From Balaenoptera acutorostrata (Eukaryota > Chordata > Mammalia > Artiodactyla > Balaenopteridae): DNA of 64,000 bases. The stretch spans positions 45,837,937 through 45,901,936 of the forward strand of contig NC_080064.1 in NCBI RefSeq assembly GCF_949987535.1, written 5' to 3'. Numbering within the stretch: the first letter of the stretch is position 1; each line of letters begins with the position of its first letter. Positions 22,060 through 32,875 of this stretch are shown here, piece by piece. The position numbers and the translations under genes are program-made. The notes beneath the pieces were generated by a model. It did no database searches. It worked only from the letters and a program-made list of their open reading frames with translations, and was not told where the DNA came from.

Positions 22060-22340
22060 GATTGGACAGGAATTTGAGGGAGATAACAAGACCCAAAGAA
22101 GGTTTTTTAGGTTAGGGGAGCCTGGAGCATGTTTGTAATCTGAAAAGAAGGAGCCAGTAGAAAGGGAGAGATTTAGGGAATTCCCTGGCAGTCCAGTGGT
22201 TAGGACTCTGTGCTTCCACTGCTGGGGGCCCGGGTTCGATCCCTGGTTGGGGAACTAAGATCCTGCAAGCCTCACAGTGCAGCCAAAAAAAAAAAGGGAG
22301 AGATTTAAAATCCAGAAAAAGAAGAGATGGATTAAAAAGG
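22060..22340 (-). repeat. L2 LINE fragment, antisense, split by a SINE
   Basis: Phrases ggagcctggagcatgtttgt and aaggagccagtagaaaggga are antisense L2. It resumes after the SINE at 22176-22292. Confidence 0.6.
22176..22292 (+). mobile_element. Short CHR-type SINE
   Basis: Only the tRNA-like part (ggaattccctggcagtccag to cagtgcagcc) plus an A-run, without the CHR-2 body. Perfect 15-base duplication aaagggagagattta at 22161-22175 and 22293-22307. Confidence 0.92.
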
Positions 22341-22463
22341 AAGGACACCCTCTCTCTCACACTCACACACACACTCACCTTTTTTCTGACACTCTTTTGA
22401 CAGTAAGTTGCATACATCACAGATCTTTACCCCAAATGACCAATAAACAAGAAATGATGCTTA

Positions 22464-22680
22464 GGGACTTCTCTGGTGGCACAGTGGATAAGACTCCGCT
22501 CTCCCAATGCAGGGGGCCTGGGTTTAATCCCTGGTCAGGGAACTAGGTCCCACATGCATGCTGCAACTAAGAGTTCACATGCCACAACTAAGGAGCCAGT
22601 GAGCCGCAACTAAGGAGCTCGCCTGCTGCAACTAAGACCCGGTGCAACCAAATAAATAAATAAATATTTAAAAAAAGAAA
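22464..22680 (+). mobile_element. CHR-type SINE, shortened body
   Basis: Head gggacttctctggtggcaca and a body with repeated caactaagga units, ending in AAATA repeats. Perfect 15-base duplication aagaaatgatgctta at 22449-22463 and 22681-22695. Confidence 0.92.
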
Positions 22681-22699
22681 AAGAAATGATGCTTAACCT

Positions 22700-23990
22700 C
22701 AAAAATATTCAAGAAAATGCAAAATAAAGCAATAATACAATGCCATTTTTCACCGATAAAACTGGAAAACATTTTAAATTAGGACACAGGGAGGGGGAAG
22801 GGTAAGCTGGGATGAAGTGAGAGAGTAGCACTGACATAGTATATATGTCATAGTATATATACTACCAAATGTAAAATAGGTAGCTAGTGGGAAGCAGCTG
22901 CATAGCACAGGGAGATCAGCTCGGTGCTTTGTGGCCACCTAGAGGGGTGGGATAGGGAGGGTGGGAGGGAGACGCAAGAGGGAGGGGATATGGGTATATA
23001 TGTATACATATAGCTGATTCACTTTATTATACAGCAAAAACTAACAAACACAACATTGTAAAGCAATTATACTCCAATAAAAATGTTAAAAAAAAAAAGC
23101 CAACTTCTGGTGAAGATGTGGGGAAATGGTCACTTTTATACACTGATGGTGGGAATATGAATTACCACATCCTTCTTGGAAAATAATCTGCTGATATTTA
23201 CAAATATTTAAACATATATGTACGTTGACCCAGCAGAAAGTTTTCCTAAAGAAACACATAATACATACAAGGATGTTTTGTGCAGCATTATTTGTGTGTG
23301 GGGAAGACTGACAATGAGTAGTCATTAAAAAGGAGGGGACTTCCCTGGTGGCGCAGTGGATAAGAATCCACCTGCCAATGCAGGGGACACGGGTTTGATC
23401 CCTGGTCCGAGGAAAATCCCACATGCTGCGGAGCGACTGGGCCCGCATGCCACAACTGCAGAAGCCCGCGCGCCTAGAGCCCATGCTCTGCAACAAGAGA
23501 AGCTACCGCCATAAGCCCACACACTGCAACGAAGAGTAGCCCCTGCTCGCCACAACTAGAGAAAGCCTGTGCGCAGCAACGAAGACCCAACGCAGCCAAA
23601 AATTAATTAATTAATTTAAAAAAAAAGAATGACTTCTGTATCCATTGACCTGAAGGGTTGACCAAGATGTATTATTAAGTGAAAAAAAAATTTATAGAGA
23701 AATGTCTTTAATAAGAACCCAGTTTTATAAAAAGGAAACAAAAAAATCCTATATATGAATGTATGTACAGGGTTATATGAGCACAGAGAAATGTATGAAA
23801 CGATATATATCAGGTCATTTCCATTGGCTGCCTTAGGGAGGAGAGGGGAGTCAAGATGGCATGAGAGGAGATAGGAGATGGGGAAGAAAAAAGTCTGTAG
23901 CAAGATGAAATCTGCCAATGTAATGATGTTGAATACACTCATATGATTTTGTGTGTATTTATGTTTATATTTTTGTTCTTTTAATGGATT
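22700..23990 (+). repeat. Old L1 3' region, interrupted by a younger L1 end and a SINE
   Basis: Old L1 sequence is seen at 22700-22780, 23096-23335 and 23627-23990 (phrases cactgatggtgggaatatga and gtgcagcattatttgtgtgt). A younger L1 3' UTR (22781-23095, with gtagctagtgggaagcagct and tatactccaataaaaatgtt) and the CHR SINE at 23336-23626 sit inside. Duplications for the younger L1 are not clear. Confidence 0.6.
23336..23626 (+). mobile_element. CHR-type SINE
   Basis: From gggacttccctggtggcgca through agagaagctaccgccataag to gacccaacgcagccaaaaat and a TTAA/A-rich tail. No clean target-site duplication is visible, so the edges come from the consensus. Confidence 0.88.
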
Positions 23991-24329
23991 AAACTTATCA
24001 GAGATTTATTTTAGAGAAATTTAAGAAAAGCAAGGACAGAAAGAAAGGAACTAACATTGTCTACCTTCTAGGTGCTAGATACTTTTCCTAAGATAATTTA
24101 TTAGCATTTACATTGATCTTTATATAGTTCTTTAAAAATCCTGTTGAATCATGTCGTTGTATTAGTAGGTATTGTTTCAGTTTTTTAGATTTCTTCTTTT
24201 ATTCAGCAACCATTTGCTGAGCACCCCTTCCATGGGGCCTTGTGGATACCTAGCAGGAACTACAGATGAGACCCTGAGGCTCACCAAGCAGAAGTATCTT
24301 GTTCAGTTTCCCACTGCTAGTAACTATGG

Positions 24330-24473
24330 GAGCTGGAATAATAATTGCTCAGCACTGTGCTAGACATTTTAAAAAATACCCAATTAAAGGTGAGAAAAGT
24401 GAGGCTCAACAGTGGTTTAGTAACTTACTCAAGGTCACACGGATAGTGAATAGCAGATCTAAGATTCAAAACC
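24330..24473 (+). repeat. MIR SINE, partial
   Basis: Phrases tcagcactgtgctagacatt and taacttactcaaggtcacac, ending in an 'aagattcaaaacccagg' form. The L1 at 24483 inserted in its 3' end. Confidence 0.65.
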
Positions 24474-24532
24474 CAGGTCTATGCTCAACATCACTAATCA
24501 TTAGAGAAATGCAAATCAAAACTACAATGAGG

Positions 24533-24674
24533 TTTCATTAGGTCCCATTTGTTTGTTTTTATTTCCATTTCTCTAGGAGGTGGGTCAAAAAGGATCTTGC
24601 TGTGATTTATGTCATAGAGTGTTCTGCCTATGTTTTCCTCTAAGAGTTTGATGGTGTCTGGCCTTACATTTAGG

Positions 24675-24715
<41 letters not shown>

Positions 24716-24719
24716 GTAC

Positions 24720-24764
<45 letters not shown>

Positions 24765-25566
24765 TTATTTATTTTTGGCTGTGTTGGGTCTTTGGTTCGT
24801 GCGAGGGCTTTCTCTGGTTACGGCAAGCGGGGGCCACTCTTCATCGCGGTGCAGGGACCGCTCTTCATCGCGGTGCGCGGGCCTCTCACTATCGCAGCCC
24901 CTCCCGTTGCGGGGCACAGGCTCCAGACGCGCAGGCTCAGTAGTTGTGGCTCACGGGCCCAGCTGCTCCGTGGCATGTGGGATCTTCCCAGACCAGGGCT
25001 CGAACCCGTGTCCCCTGCATTAGCAGGCAGATTCTCAACCACTGCGCCACCAGGGAAGCCCATACATTTAGGTCTTTAATCCATTTCTTTTTGTAGTGAG
25101 GTGGATGGACCTAGAGACTGTCATACAGAGTGAAATAAGTCAGAAAGAAAAACAAATACTGTATGCTAACACATATATATGGAATCTAAAAAAAAAAAAT
25201 GGTCAGAAGAACCTAGGGGCAAGACGGGAATAAAGATGCAGACCTACTAGAGAATGGAATTGAGGATACGGGGAGGGGGAAGGGTAAGCTGGGACAAAGT
25301 GAGAGTGGCATGGACATATATACACTACCAAACATAAAATAGAAAAGCTAGTGGGAAGCAGCCGCATAGCACAGGGAGATCAGCTCTGTGCTTTGTGACC
25401 ACCTAGAGGGGTGGGATAGGGAGGGTGGGAGGGAGGGAGACACAAGAGGGAGGAGATATGGGGATATATGTATATGTATAGCTGATTCACTTTGTTATAA
25501 AGCAGAAACTAACACACCATTGTAAAGCAATTATACTCCAATAAAGATGTTAAAAAAACAAAACAA
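24533..25566 (+). mobile_element. L1 with 5' inversion (twin-priming type) nested in an L1
   Basis: A 15-base duplication aaaact(a/g)caatgagg lies at 24518-24532 and 25567-25581. The 3' part (about 25090-25566) is sense L1 3' UTR ending tatactccaataaagatgtt. The 5' part (24533 to about 25087) is an antisense ORF2 segment (gtgggtcaaaaaggatcttg, ggccttacatttaggtcttt). This antisense-then-sense order within one duplication is the hallmark of twin priming. A CHR SINE lies inside the inverted part. Confidence 0.82.
24680..25062 (-). mobile_element. CHR-2 type SINE, antisense, with an internal duplication
   Basis: Perfect 15-base duplication tacatttaggtcttt at 24665-24679 and 25063-25077. The tail is two long T-runs separated by aaatgtacg. 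The body carries a 24-base tandem duplication around ctcttcatcgcggtgc (copies near 24834 and 24858), which the other CHR-2 copies lack. Confidence 0.92.
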
Positions 25567-26454
25567 AAAACTGCAATGAGGTATCACCTCACGCCAGTCA
25601 GAATAGCCATTATCAAAAAAGCTAGAAACAATAAATGCTGAAAAGGGTGTGGCGAAAAGGGAACCCTCCTACACTGTTGGTGGGAATGTAGATTGATACA
25701 ACCACTATGGAAAACAGTATGGAGGTTCCTTATAAAACTAAAAATAGAGCTACCATATGACCCAGCAATCCCACTACTGGGCATATACCCTGAGAAAACC
25801 ATAATTCAAAAAGACACATGCACCCCAGTGTTCATTGCAGCAATATTTACAATAGCCAGGACATGGAAACAACCTAAGTGTCCATCATCAGATGAATGGA
25901 TAAAGAAGATGTGGCACATGTATACAATGGAATATTACTCAGCCATAAAAAGAAACAAAATTGAGTTATTTGTAGTGAGGTGGATGGACCTAGAGTCTGT
26001 CATACGGAGTGAAGTAAGTCAGAAAGAGAAAAACACCGTATGCTAACACATATATATGGAATCTAAAATAAAAGAAGGTTCTGAAGAACGTAGGGGCAGG
26101 ACAGGAATAAAGACACAGACGTAGAGAATGGACTTGAGGACACGGGGAGGGGGGAAGAGTAAGCTGGGACGAAGTGAGAGAGTGGCATGGACATATATAC
26201 ACTACCAAATGTAAAATAGATAACTAGTGGGAAGCAGCTGCATGGCACAGGGAGATCAGCTCAGTGCTTTGCGACCACCTAGAGGAGCAGGATAAGGAGG
26301 GTGGGAGGGAGACGCAAGAGGGAAGGGATATGGGGATTTATGTATGCATATAGCTAATTCACTTTGTTATACAGCAGAAACTAACACAACATTGTAAAGC
26401 AATTATACTCCAATAAAGATGTTAGAAAAAAAAAACAACAGGTCTATTTGCCTG

Positions 26455-26575
26455 TATATAGCCTCCCAGGTTGATTTCATCCACTCTCATGGTTTCAAGC
26501 AGCTTTTACATGCTGATGACAACTCCAGTTTGTATCTTCAAACCATCCTTGTCCCCCAAGTTTCAGACCCTGGAT
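26455..26575 (+). repeat. L2 LINE fragment
   Basis: Phrases gatttcatccactctcatgg and tgctgatgacaactccagtt are sense L2 ORF2. Confidence 0.65.
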
Positions 26576-27244
26576 GACCAGGATCAAATTTGAAGGGTCT
26601 TTGGAGCACTAGGCGAAGGCGTTTGGACTGATTCCATGCAGGAACTATGCAGTTAGTTTTCTGGTTAAGGGGCTGTCTAGAAGAGAAGCTGGAGCAGGGA
26701 GAGAGACCGGAAGTGGGAAGCTTCATTTTTAAACAACCAAAAGGTTCTGTTAACTTAGGAACCCAGAGTAAGTTGAAGACAAATTGCTCTCTGGCTGAAA
26801 GGCTTCAGTGGTGATAGTTGGAAACTGCAATGATTGCAGAGATGTGCTTTGGAGATTTGGAAAGCAGACTATGTTATTTGTGGCTGTTTTCTCCTTGATG
26901 CATGTGCAGAATTTCCATGAACACTAATGGAGCTATTCTGAGTGCTTGCTGAAGGGAAGGAGGCTTGCAGACATCCATCCAAACTTGCCCACCCACTAAG
27001 AAGCACCTCTGAGTTCCAGCCTCTTAAAAATGAAAGGGTCAGCTCGTGAAATGAGGTGAGAGAAGTTCCTGGGACCTCTGAGTTGCCTGTAAGCCTAGGC
27101 ATGAATATGTTTTCTAAATGTGTTCAGTTGCTAGGGGAAATTTGGGAGACTAAATACCATTAGAATCTGCTCCAGCAGCTTATTGATCCTTTTCTTGTGG
27201 TCGTTAAATTGGAGGTCCTGGTCTTTGGAGTAGGGAGCTTGTCT
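26576..27244. other. Intergenic, no gene seen
   Basis: Possibly very old L2 near the left edge. Open frames at 26538-26726 and 26869-27102 (minus strand) have no support. Confidence 0.35.
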
Positions 27245-27790
27245 ATTTTCATTCACTCAACAAAAAAATGTTGCCCAGCTCCTCTGTTCCAGGGACTAGA
27301 CTGGCTCTGGGGAAACTGCAGTAAATGAGATACAATTTCTACCCTTCAGGAACTCTTAGTTTGGTGGGGAGACAGACAGGTAGGGAAATAATTACAGTAT
27401 AGCATATTAAGTGTTTACTGTAGATATTTAAAATGTTGAGGAAGTGGAGAAAGCAGTGATTAACACCATTCTAAGGGAAGGAAAGTCTTCACACAGTTAA
27501 CGTTTGAACCACATCTCTAAGGGCAGTTATGAGATCTTAGCAGAGGGGTCAGTATGTGTGCAAAAGCACAGAGGTGTAAAGTACATGGCTTGTTTCAGTA
27601 AAGGCAAATAAAATGGGTGGTCGAAGCATAAGGGTCTTAGGAATGAAGAGAAATGGGGCGAAAAAAAGCCTGGAGGGCTTGTGAAAGAGTTTGGACTTTG
27701 GCCTTCAGATCATGGGAAGATATGAGAAGTTTCTGAGGAGGTGAGGGACCTAGTAAGATGTGTGTTTTAAAAAGATAAAAATGTTCCTGT
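27245..27790 (-). repeat. L2 LINE fragment, antisense
   Basis: Phrases ttcattcactcaacaaaaaa, tctgttccagggactagact and caggaactcttagtttggtg, then agtttggactttggccttca, give a long reversed L2. Confidence 0.7.
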
Positions 27791-27799
27791 ATAAACAGA

Positions 27800-28428
27800 T
27801 ATTTAAGAAAAAAAATTTAATGAAAAAAAACACAACTATTTAAGGCAAAGGAAAGAAACATTTGAGATTCAGTAAGAGATTTTTTTTTTTGACAAATGAA
27901 GTTTAGAGTTGACCAAACAGATATCATTAGAGAGTCCCAAGTTTGAAAAATGGCAGAAAGCTGAGATAATGCATTTACTGTGTTCAGTGGTGAAGGAACA
28001 GGCAGCTGGCCTTTTTTCATTTATAGAATATCAGGTTTTTAAACTTGTGCTTGTCAACCTTGGTTTTCTTTTGCTACAGCCTCAGGCCTCAGAGCCTCAC
28101 TCTGAGATTTGTAATGTGTTTTGGATGCGTTTATCACAGCCAGATGGGCCAAGGGCTCAGTTTGTTACTGCCCATTATTGCTATCGAAGGGAGTCCATCC
28201 AGAAAACAAGGCTTTGGAGCTTCGATTAGTTTAGTGACACTGCCTTGGTTTCAGAAGAGAGATGATTTGATTGGATGACTTTGTATTTTCTTTTAAATCA
28301 ACCAAAATGATACAATTGCTGCCAGGAATAGGCTTACCCATAAGCTAAGGAGGTTGGTTTCAAAATCCAAGAAGACCAGGATGTCCAATCAAATGCTACT
28401 TTTTCATCTTGTTAAAATCTTTGATTTA
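27800..28428. other. Intergenic, unassigned, with an exon-like edge
   Basis: No repeat recognised at 27990-28290. A pyrimidine tract ending ttttgctacag at 28079 precedes an open stretch (28045-28278), but there is no good donor and no recognisable protein. Confidence 0.3.
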
Positions 28429-28429
28429 G

Positions 28430-28557
28430 GGAATTCCCTGGTGGTCCAGTGGTTAGGACTCGGTGCTTTCATTGCCGAGGGCACGGGTTCAATCCCTGGT
28501 CGGGAAACTAAGATTCCACAAGCCACACAGCATGGCCAAAAAAAAAAATAAGAAAAA
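28430..28557 (+). mobile_element. Short CHR-type SINE, older copy
   Basis: Reads gaattccctggtggtccagt through ttcaatccctggtcgggaaa to a catggcc plus A-rich tail. The flanks aaatctttgatttag (28415-28429) and aaatcttggattcag (28558-28572) match at 13 of 15 positions, a diverged duplication. Confidence 0.85.
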
Positions 28558-28559
28558 AA

Positions 28560-28725
28560 TCTTGGATTCAGGGCATATTTACTGAGTTCTCATGTGCCAA
28601 GCCCAAGGGTCAAAGGGATAAATAAAACAGTCTCTGGCCCCAGGAAGCTCACAGTCTAGTGAAGGAGACAGATAAACCATTTTTTAAAAGGCAGACAATT
28701 ATGAATTATGAACTAAAAAATAGGA
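28560..28725 (-). repeat. L2 LINE 3' end, antisense
   Basis: Phrases gcatatttactgagttctca and gaagctcacagtctagtgaa. A scrap of sense L1 (agatgctcaacctcactggt) follows at 28730-28794. Confidence 0.7.
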
Positions 28726-29763
28726 AATAAGCCAATTAACATATTAGAAGATGCTCAACCTCACTGGTAATCAGGGAATGGCAAAGATTAATGCCATCTT
28801 TAAAGACCTAAAGGATGCAGGGATAGTGTTCCCTTTAACTCTCTATTTAATTCACTGGTCTGGCCCCTACAAAAATCAGATGGATCCTGAAAGATGACAG
28901 TGGACCACAGCAAGATCAACCAAGTGGTAGTTCTAATTGCAGATGTGGCATCTTTCCTAGAGTATATTAACATGTTCTCAGGTGCATAGTATTTAGCCAA
29001 TGATGTAGTGAATGTTCTTCTTTTCCTTCCCTATCAGAAAGGAAGATCAGAGTTAGTATTCACTTGGAACAGACAAAAGTATACATTTAGTCTTGCTGCA
29101 AGACTGTTAACTCTCCCACTGTCTCACAACCTAGTCTGGAATGACCTGTACTGCCTAGGTATCTTGGAGAACATTACACATATCTACTGTATTAAAGACA
29201 TCAGCTAATTGGACCAGATGAGAAAAAACAGTGAGTATATCAGAAGCCTTAGTGAGACACATGCATTGCAGACAGTGGGAGAAAACCCTATGAAGTTTCA
29301 GGGGCCTGACATATCAGTGAAATTTTTAGGGACCTGTCATCTGGGATAGGCCAGGCACATTCCTTCCAAAGTAAAAGACAGTATTGCATCTACTCCCCCA
29401 TTATGAAGGAAGCACAATGCCTGGTAGGCCTCTTTGGGTTTTGGAGGTAGCATATTCCTTCCATACCTGGGAATACTGCTTCATCCCATACACTGGATAA
29501 CACAGAGGTTGCCCATTTTGATGGGGACCCAGAGTGGGGAAGGTCTCAGCAGCAGGTCTAGGCTATAAGACAAGTAGCCCTGCTGTGTGGACCATATGAT
29601 CTGGCAGAACCCATTGTATCTGAGGGTATCTGTAGTGGGAAGAGATGCCTATGGAGTTTATGACAAGGCCTAGTAGGGGAGTCACAGTCTAGACCCCTGG
29701 GGTTCTGGAGCAGGGCCATGTCATCTGTAGCCAGGAATGACACACTTTTCAAAATACAGCTCC

Positions 29764-29981
29764 CAGGGACTTCCCTGGTGGTCCGTTGGTTAACAGTCTG
29801 CCTTCCAATGCAGAGGACATGGGTTCAATCCCTGGTCGGGGAACTAAGGTCCCACATGCCACGGGTCAACTAAACCCGCGCGCCACAACTAGAGAGAAGC
29901 CTGCAATGAAGACCCAGCGCAGCCAAAAAATAAATAAAATAAAATTTCAAAAAAAAAACCCTCAAACAAACAAACAAAAAA
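29764..29981 (+). mobile_element. CHR-type SINE inside the ERV
   Basis: Head gggacttccctggtggtccg with the B-box-like gggttcaatccctgg, then a shortened body and a tail of A and CAAA units. Perfect 14-base duplication caaaatacagctcc at 29750-29763 and 29982-29995. Confidence 0.92.
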
Positions 29982-32081
29982 CAAAATACAGCTCCTGATT
30001 TGCTACAGGGTTTTGGTAGAGACAGATCGTCTGACCACGCATCATCAAGTTGACCACGCAGCCAAAGCTGCTCATCGTGAGCTGGATTCCTTCAGATCCA
30101 CCAAGTCATAAGGTCAGACAAGGCCGGCAGCAATTTGTCATGAGATAGACCTGGCGCAAGTGGGATTGGGCACAGCAGGGCCACAGGGCAGAAGGTAGCT
30201 GCATGAAAAGGTGGCCCAGACACCTATGTCACCCACCACATTTGCACCGGTGTGTCTTCCTCAGCTCACCTATGATTGTCTGGGGAGCTCCTTATATCCA
30301 GCTGGAGGAGAAAAAAACCAAAATTTGTTCATGAGTGAGTCGGCTCAGTACATGTGAGCAAGCCAAAAATAGACCGTTGCTGCACTGCAGGCCCCACATA
30401 AGGGTGTCCTTGAAAGACAGTGGAGGAGAAAATACTTTCAGTGGGCAGAGCTTTGAATAGTACGTGTAGTCATCTACTTTTTGGAGAAAAAAAAGGGGCC
30501 CAAGGTTGGACTATTACTGGATCTCATGGGCAGCAGTGAATGGTTTGGCTGGTTGGTTAGGGATCTGGAAGGATAAGATTGGAAAACCGGGGACAAGGAG
30601 ACCTAGGGTAGAGGCATGTGGATGGACCTATGGAAATGGGCACCAAGCGTGAAGGTCATTGTGTTCCATGTTAACACCCACCAGACAGTGTATACCATGG
30701 AAGAAGCATTAAACAACCACGTATATGCAGTCGACATCAGCCAGCCTCTAAGGCCACCCCAGTGCTGGCAAAAGAGGTGCCTATAAACAGAGTAACCATG
30801 ATGGCATGGAGAAAGGGCACGTATGGGCCCATTAGCATGGGTTCCCTCTCACCTAGACTCATCTAGCTATTGCTGATGCTAAGTGTTCAACCTGCCAGTT
30901 ACAAAACCCAACTCTGAATCTCAGATATGTTTCCTTCCCTTGAGGAAAACAACCAGCCACTTGACAAGTTGATTATATTAAACCCCTTCTACCCTGGAAA
31001 GAGCTGTGATTCATCTTCACTGAAATAGACATATATCCTCGGTATTGCTTTGCTTGTAGGGCTTCATCCTGTGTAACTCTCCAAGGGTTACAGAGTGTTT
31101 AATCTACTGGCATGGGATCCCGCATGACTGTACAGCAGTGGGCGCATGGCCATGGAGGCAACTCATCCCTTCACATACTACACTATCCTTAAGCTGCCAG
31201 CTTGGAACTATCTGTAGAAGGCATGGCTGAGGTACCAGCTCAGAAACAATACTCTGTGAGGACAGGATGTCGTCCTCCTATAAGCAGCATATATTCTAAG
31301 TCAAAGACCATTACACAGTGCTTTGTCTCCAATAGGTATTATAGAATACATGGGTCCAGGAACTAAGGGATGAAAGCAGGAGTGGTCTCATGCTTACCAT
31401 CACTCTCAGGAAGCATCTATGCTTCCTGTCCCCACAACTCTGGGTTCTGCAGGTTTAGAGGTCCTGGTTCCCAAAGAGGCAACTCTTCAGCCAGGGGAAA
31501 CATCAAGATGACTATTGAACTTTTCACCGTGTCTGACACCCAGGCATTTTGAGCTCCTGGTGTCAAGGGACCAGCAGGCAAAAAGTAGAGTCACCATTCT
31601 TTCAGGCATAATTAACCCTGATCATCAGGAGGAGGTAAGGCTGTTGTTAAGCACTGGAGAGCAGGGAGGTATATCTTTGGTACCCAGTTGATCCATTTGG
31701 AAACCCCTTGGTACTCCCTTGCCCAATACTTACAGGAAATAGACAAGTGCAGGGGCCACGGCTTGAGAAGGATAAGGTGACCACAGGCTCAGACGTCTCA
31801 GGACGGAGGGTCTAGATCATGCCACCATGTAGGTCACTGAGACCAGAAGAGGTGCTAGCCAAGGGTAAGGGGAATCTCGAATGGATAACAGAAGAGGAAG
31901 ATGATGAGTGTCAGTTGCGGCCTCAAGACCAGTCACAGTGGTGAGGGTTGCAGTTTGTTCCACTAACTTTCCTCTGTAAGTTTCCCCTAGAAAAAAAGCC
32001 CACCAGAATCCTGGAAGAGATGCTCCCAGAACTTAAATGAAGAAGCGGGGCTGGATGGCACAAGGTGTGGGCTCTAGAAGA

Positions 32082-32497
32082 TGCTGTTCTACGCTTCTCA
32101 GACCCCCAACCCTATGACCGATGCACCCATTCCCCCTCAGCTAGCAGCTAGCAGGGGATTCCCTCAGCTCAAGAGAGTTACCTCACCGCAGGTCAGACCC
32201 CTCCCCCAGGGCAGGTTGATTCAGGGTTATAAAGGCCTATTTCCACTGCCCCAACTCAGCACAGCTCTGAAGGACCAGGGCTTCCCAGCTCTGTGGCACC
32301 AGCTGAGGTCTTACTACTGCATCTTACTACTGTGGTAGTAAAACTACTGCACCAGGTCTTACTACTACTGGTCTTACTATTGGTCTCTGCCTAATCTTGC
32401 TCCTTTCCCTTCCACCACCCAAGAGCAACCACTAGTAACTTCCTGTATGCTAATCTCCATCTCAGAGACTCCTTCCCAGGGAACTGGGCCTGCAACA
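32082..32497 (+). repeat. Probable 3' LTR of the ERV-L copy
   Basis: Starts TG and ends tgcaaca just where internal similarity stops. A TATAAA at 32228-32233 fits an LTR core promoter. The end (ctccatctcagagactcctt, then cccagggaactgggcc) resembles mammalian ERV-L LTRs of the LTR16 kind. An ACT-rich local expansion at 32310-32390 is not typical. Confidence 0.55.
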
Positions 32498-32531
32498 TGG
32501 CTCTTCTAGTTGTTGGTAACAACTCTTAGAG

Positions 32532-32754
32532 CAGGTGTCAGCAGACTTTTTTAAAAAAGGACAGATAATAAAGATTTTAGACTCTGTGGGCCTTATGGTC
32601 CTTGTCACAACTACTCAACTCTGCTCTTGTTGTGCTAAAGCAGCCATAGACAGTATGTAAATGAATGGGTGTGGCTGTGTTCCAATAAAACTTTATTTGC
32701 AAAAGCAGGCAGTGGGCTGCATTTGGTCCATGGGCCTTAGTTTGCCAGCCCCTG
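32532..32754. mobile_element. Non-autonomous hAT DNA transposon (MER1/Charlie type)
   Basis: Inverted ends caggtgtcagcagac and (reverse complement) caggggctggcaaac. The body includes aagcagccatagacagtatg and tgttccaataaaactttatt, which is distinctive. Imperfect 8-base flanks tcttagag and ctctagag fit hAT target duplications. Confidence 0.82.
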
Positions 32755-32762
32755 CTCTAGAG

Positions 32763-32875
32763 AAATATTTTTACATGTGCACAGAGTAGGCAAGTACAAA
32801 GATTTTAATTGCAACATGGTTTGTGATAACAAAATTTTTGGAGCAAGCTAAATATACATTAGAAAAAGAAAGGTT
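32763..32875 (+). repeat. Old L1 piece, left flank of the full-length L1
   Basis: Old L1 ORF2 end sequence that resumes at 38731-38800 (aataaattgtggtacatgca) after the large L1 insertion. The older element was the landing site. Confidence 0.6.

Larger units (their letters stand above)
24483..26438 (+). mobile_element. 5'-truncated L1, carrying a second L1 inside it
   Basis: The 9-base duplication caggtctat occurs at 24474-24482 and 26439-26447. The host L1 consists of 24483-24532 (catcactaatcattagagaa) and 25582-26438, which contains an open C-terminal ORF2 segment at 25693-26046 (motifs [13 protein letters not shown] and [16 protein letters not shown]), a 3' UTR and a short A-tail. The interruption is the inverted L1 at 24533-25566. 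Confidence 0.85.
28795..32497 (+). mobile_element. Decayed ERV-L type endogenous retrovirus, pol to 3' LTR
   Basis: An old, gapped copy of an ERV-L internal region in sense orientation. Nucleotide similarity by eye covers reverse transcriptase (about 28800-29500, for example ccaagtggtagttctaattg and atgaagtttcaggggcctga), the downstream RNase H-like part (29500-30300) and integrase (about 30850-31250, for example acttgacaagttgattatat). The frame is broken by many stops and indels, and the YxDD-type catalytic box near 29190 has lost its second aspartate. No gag and no 5' LTR are found. A CHR SINE interrupts at 29764-29981. No protein can be made. Confidence 0.75.
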
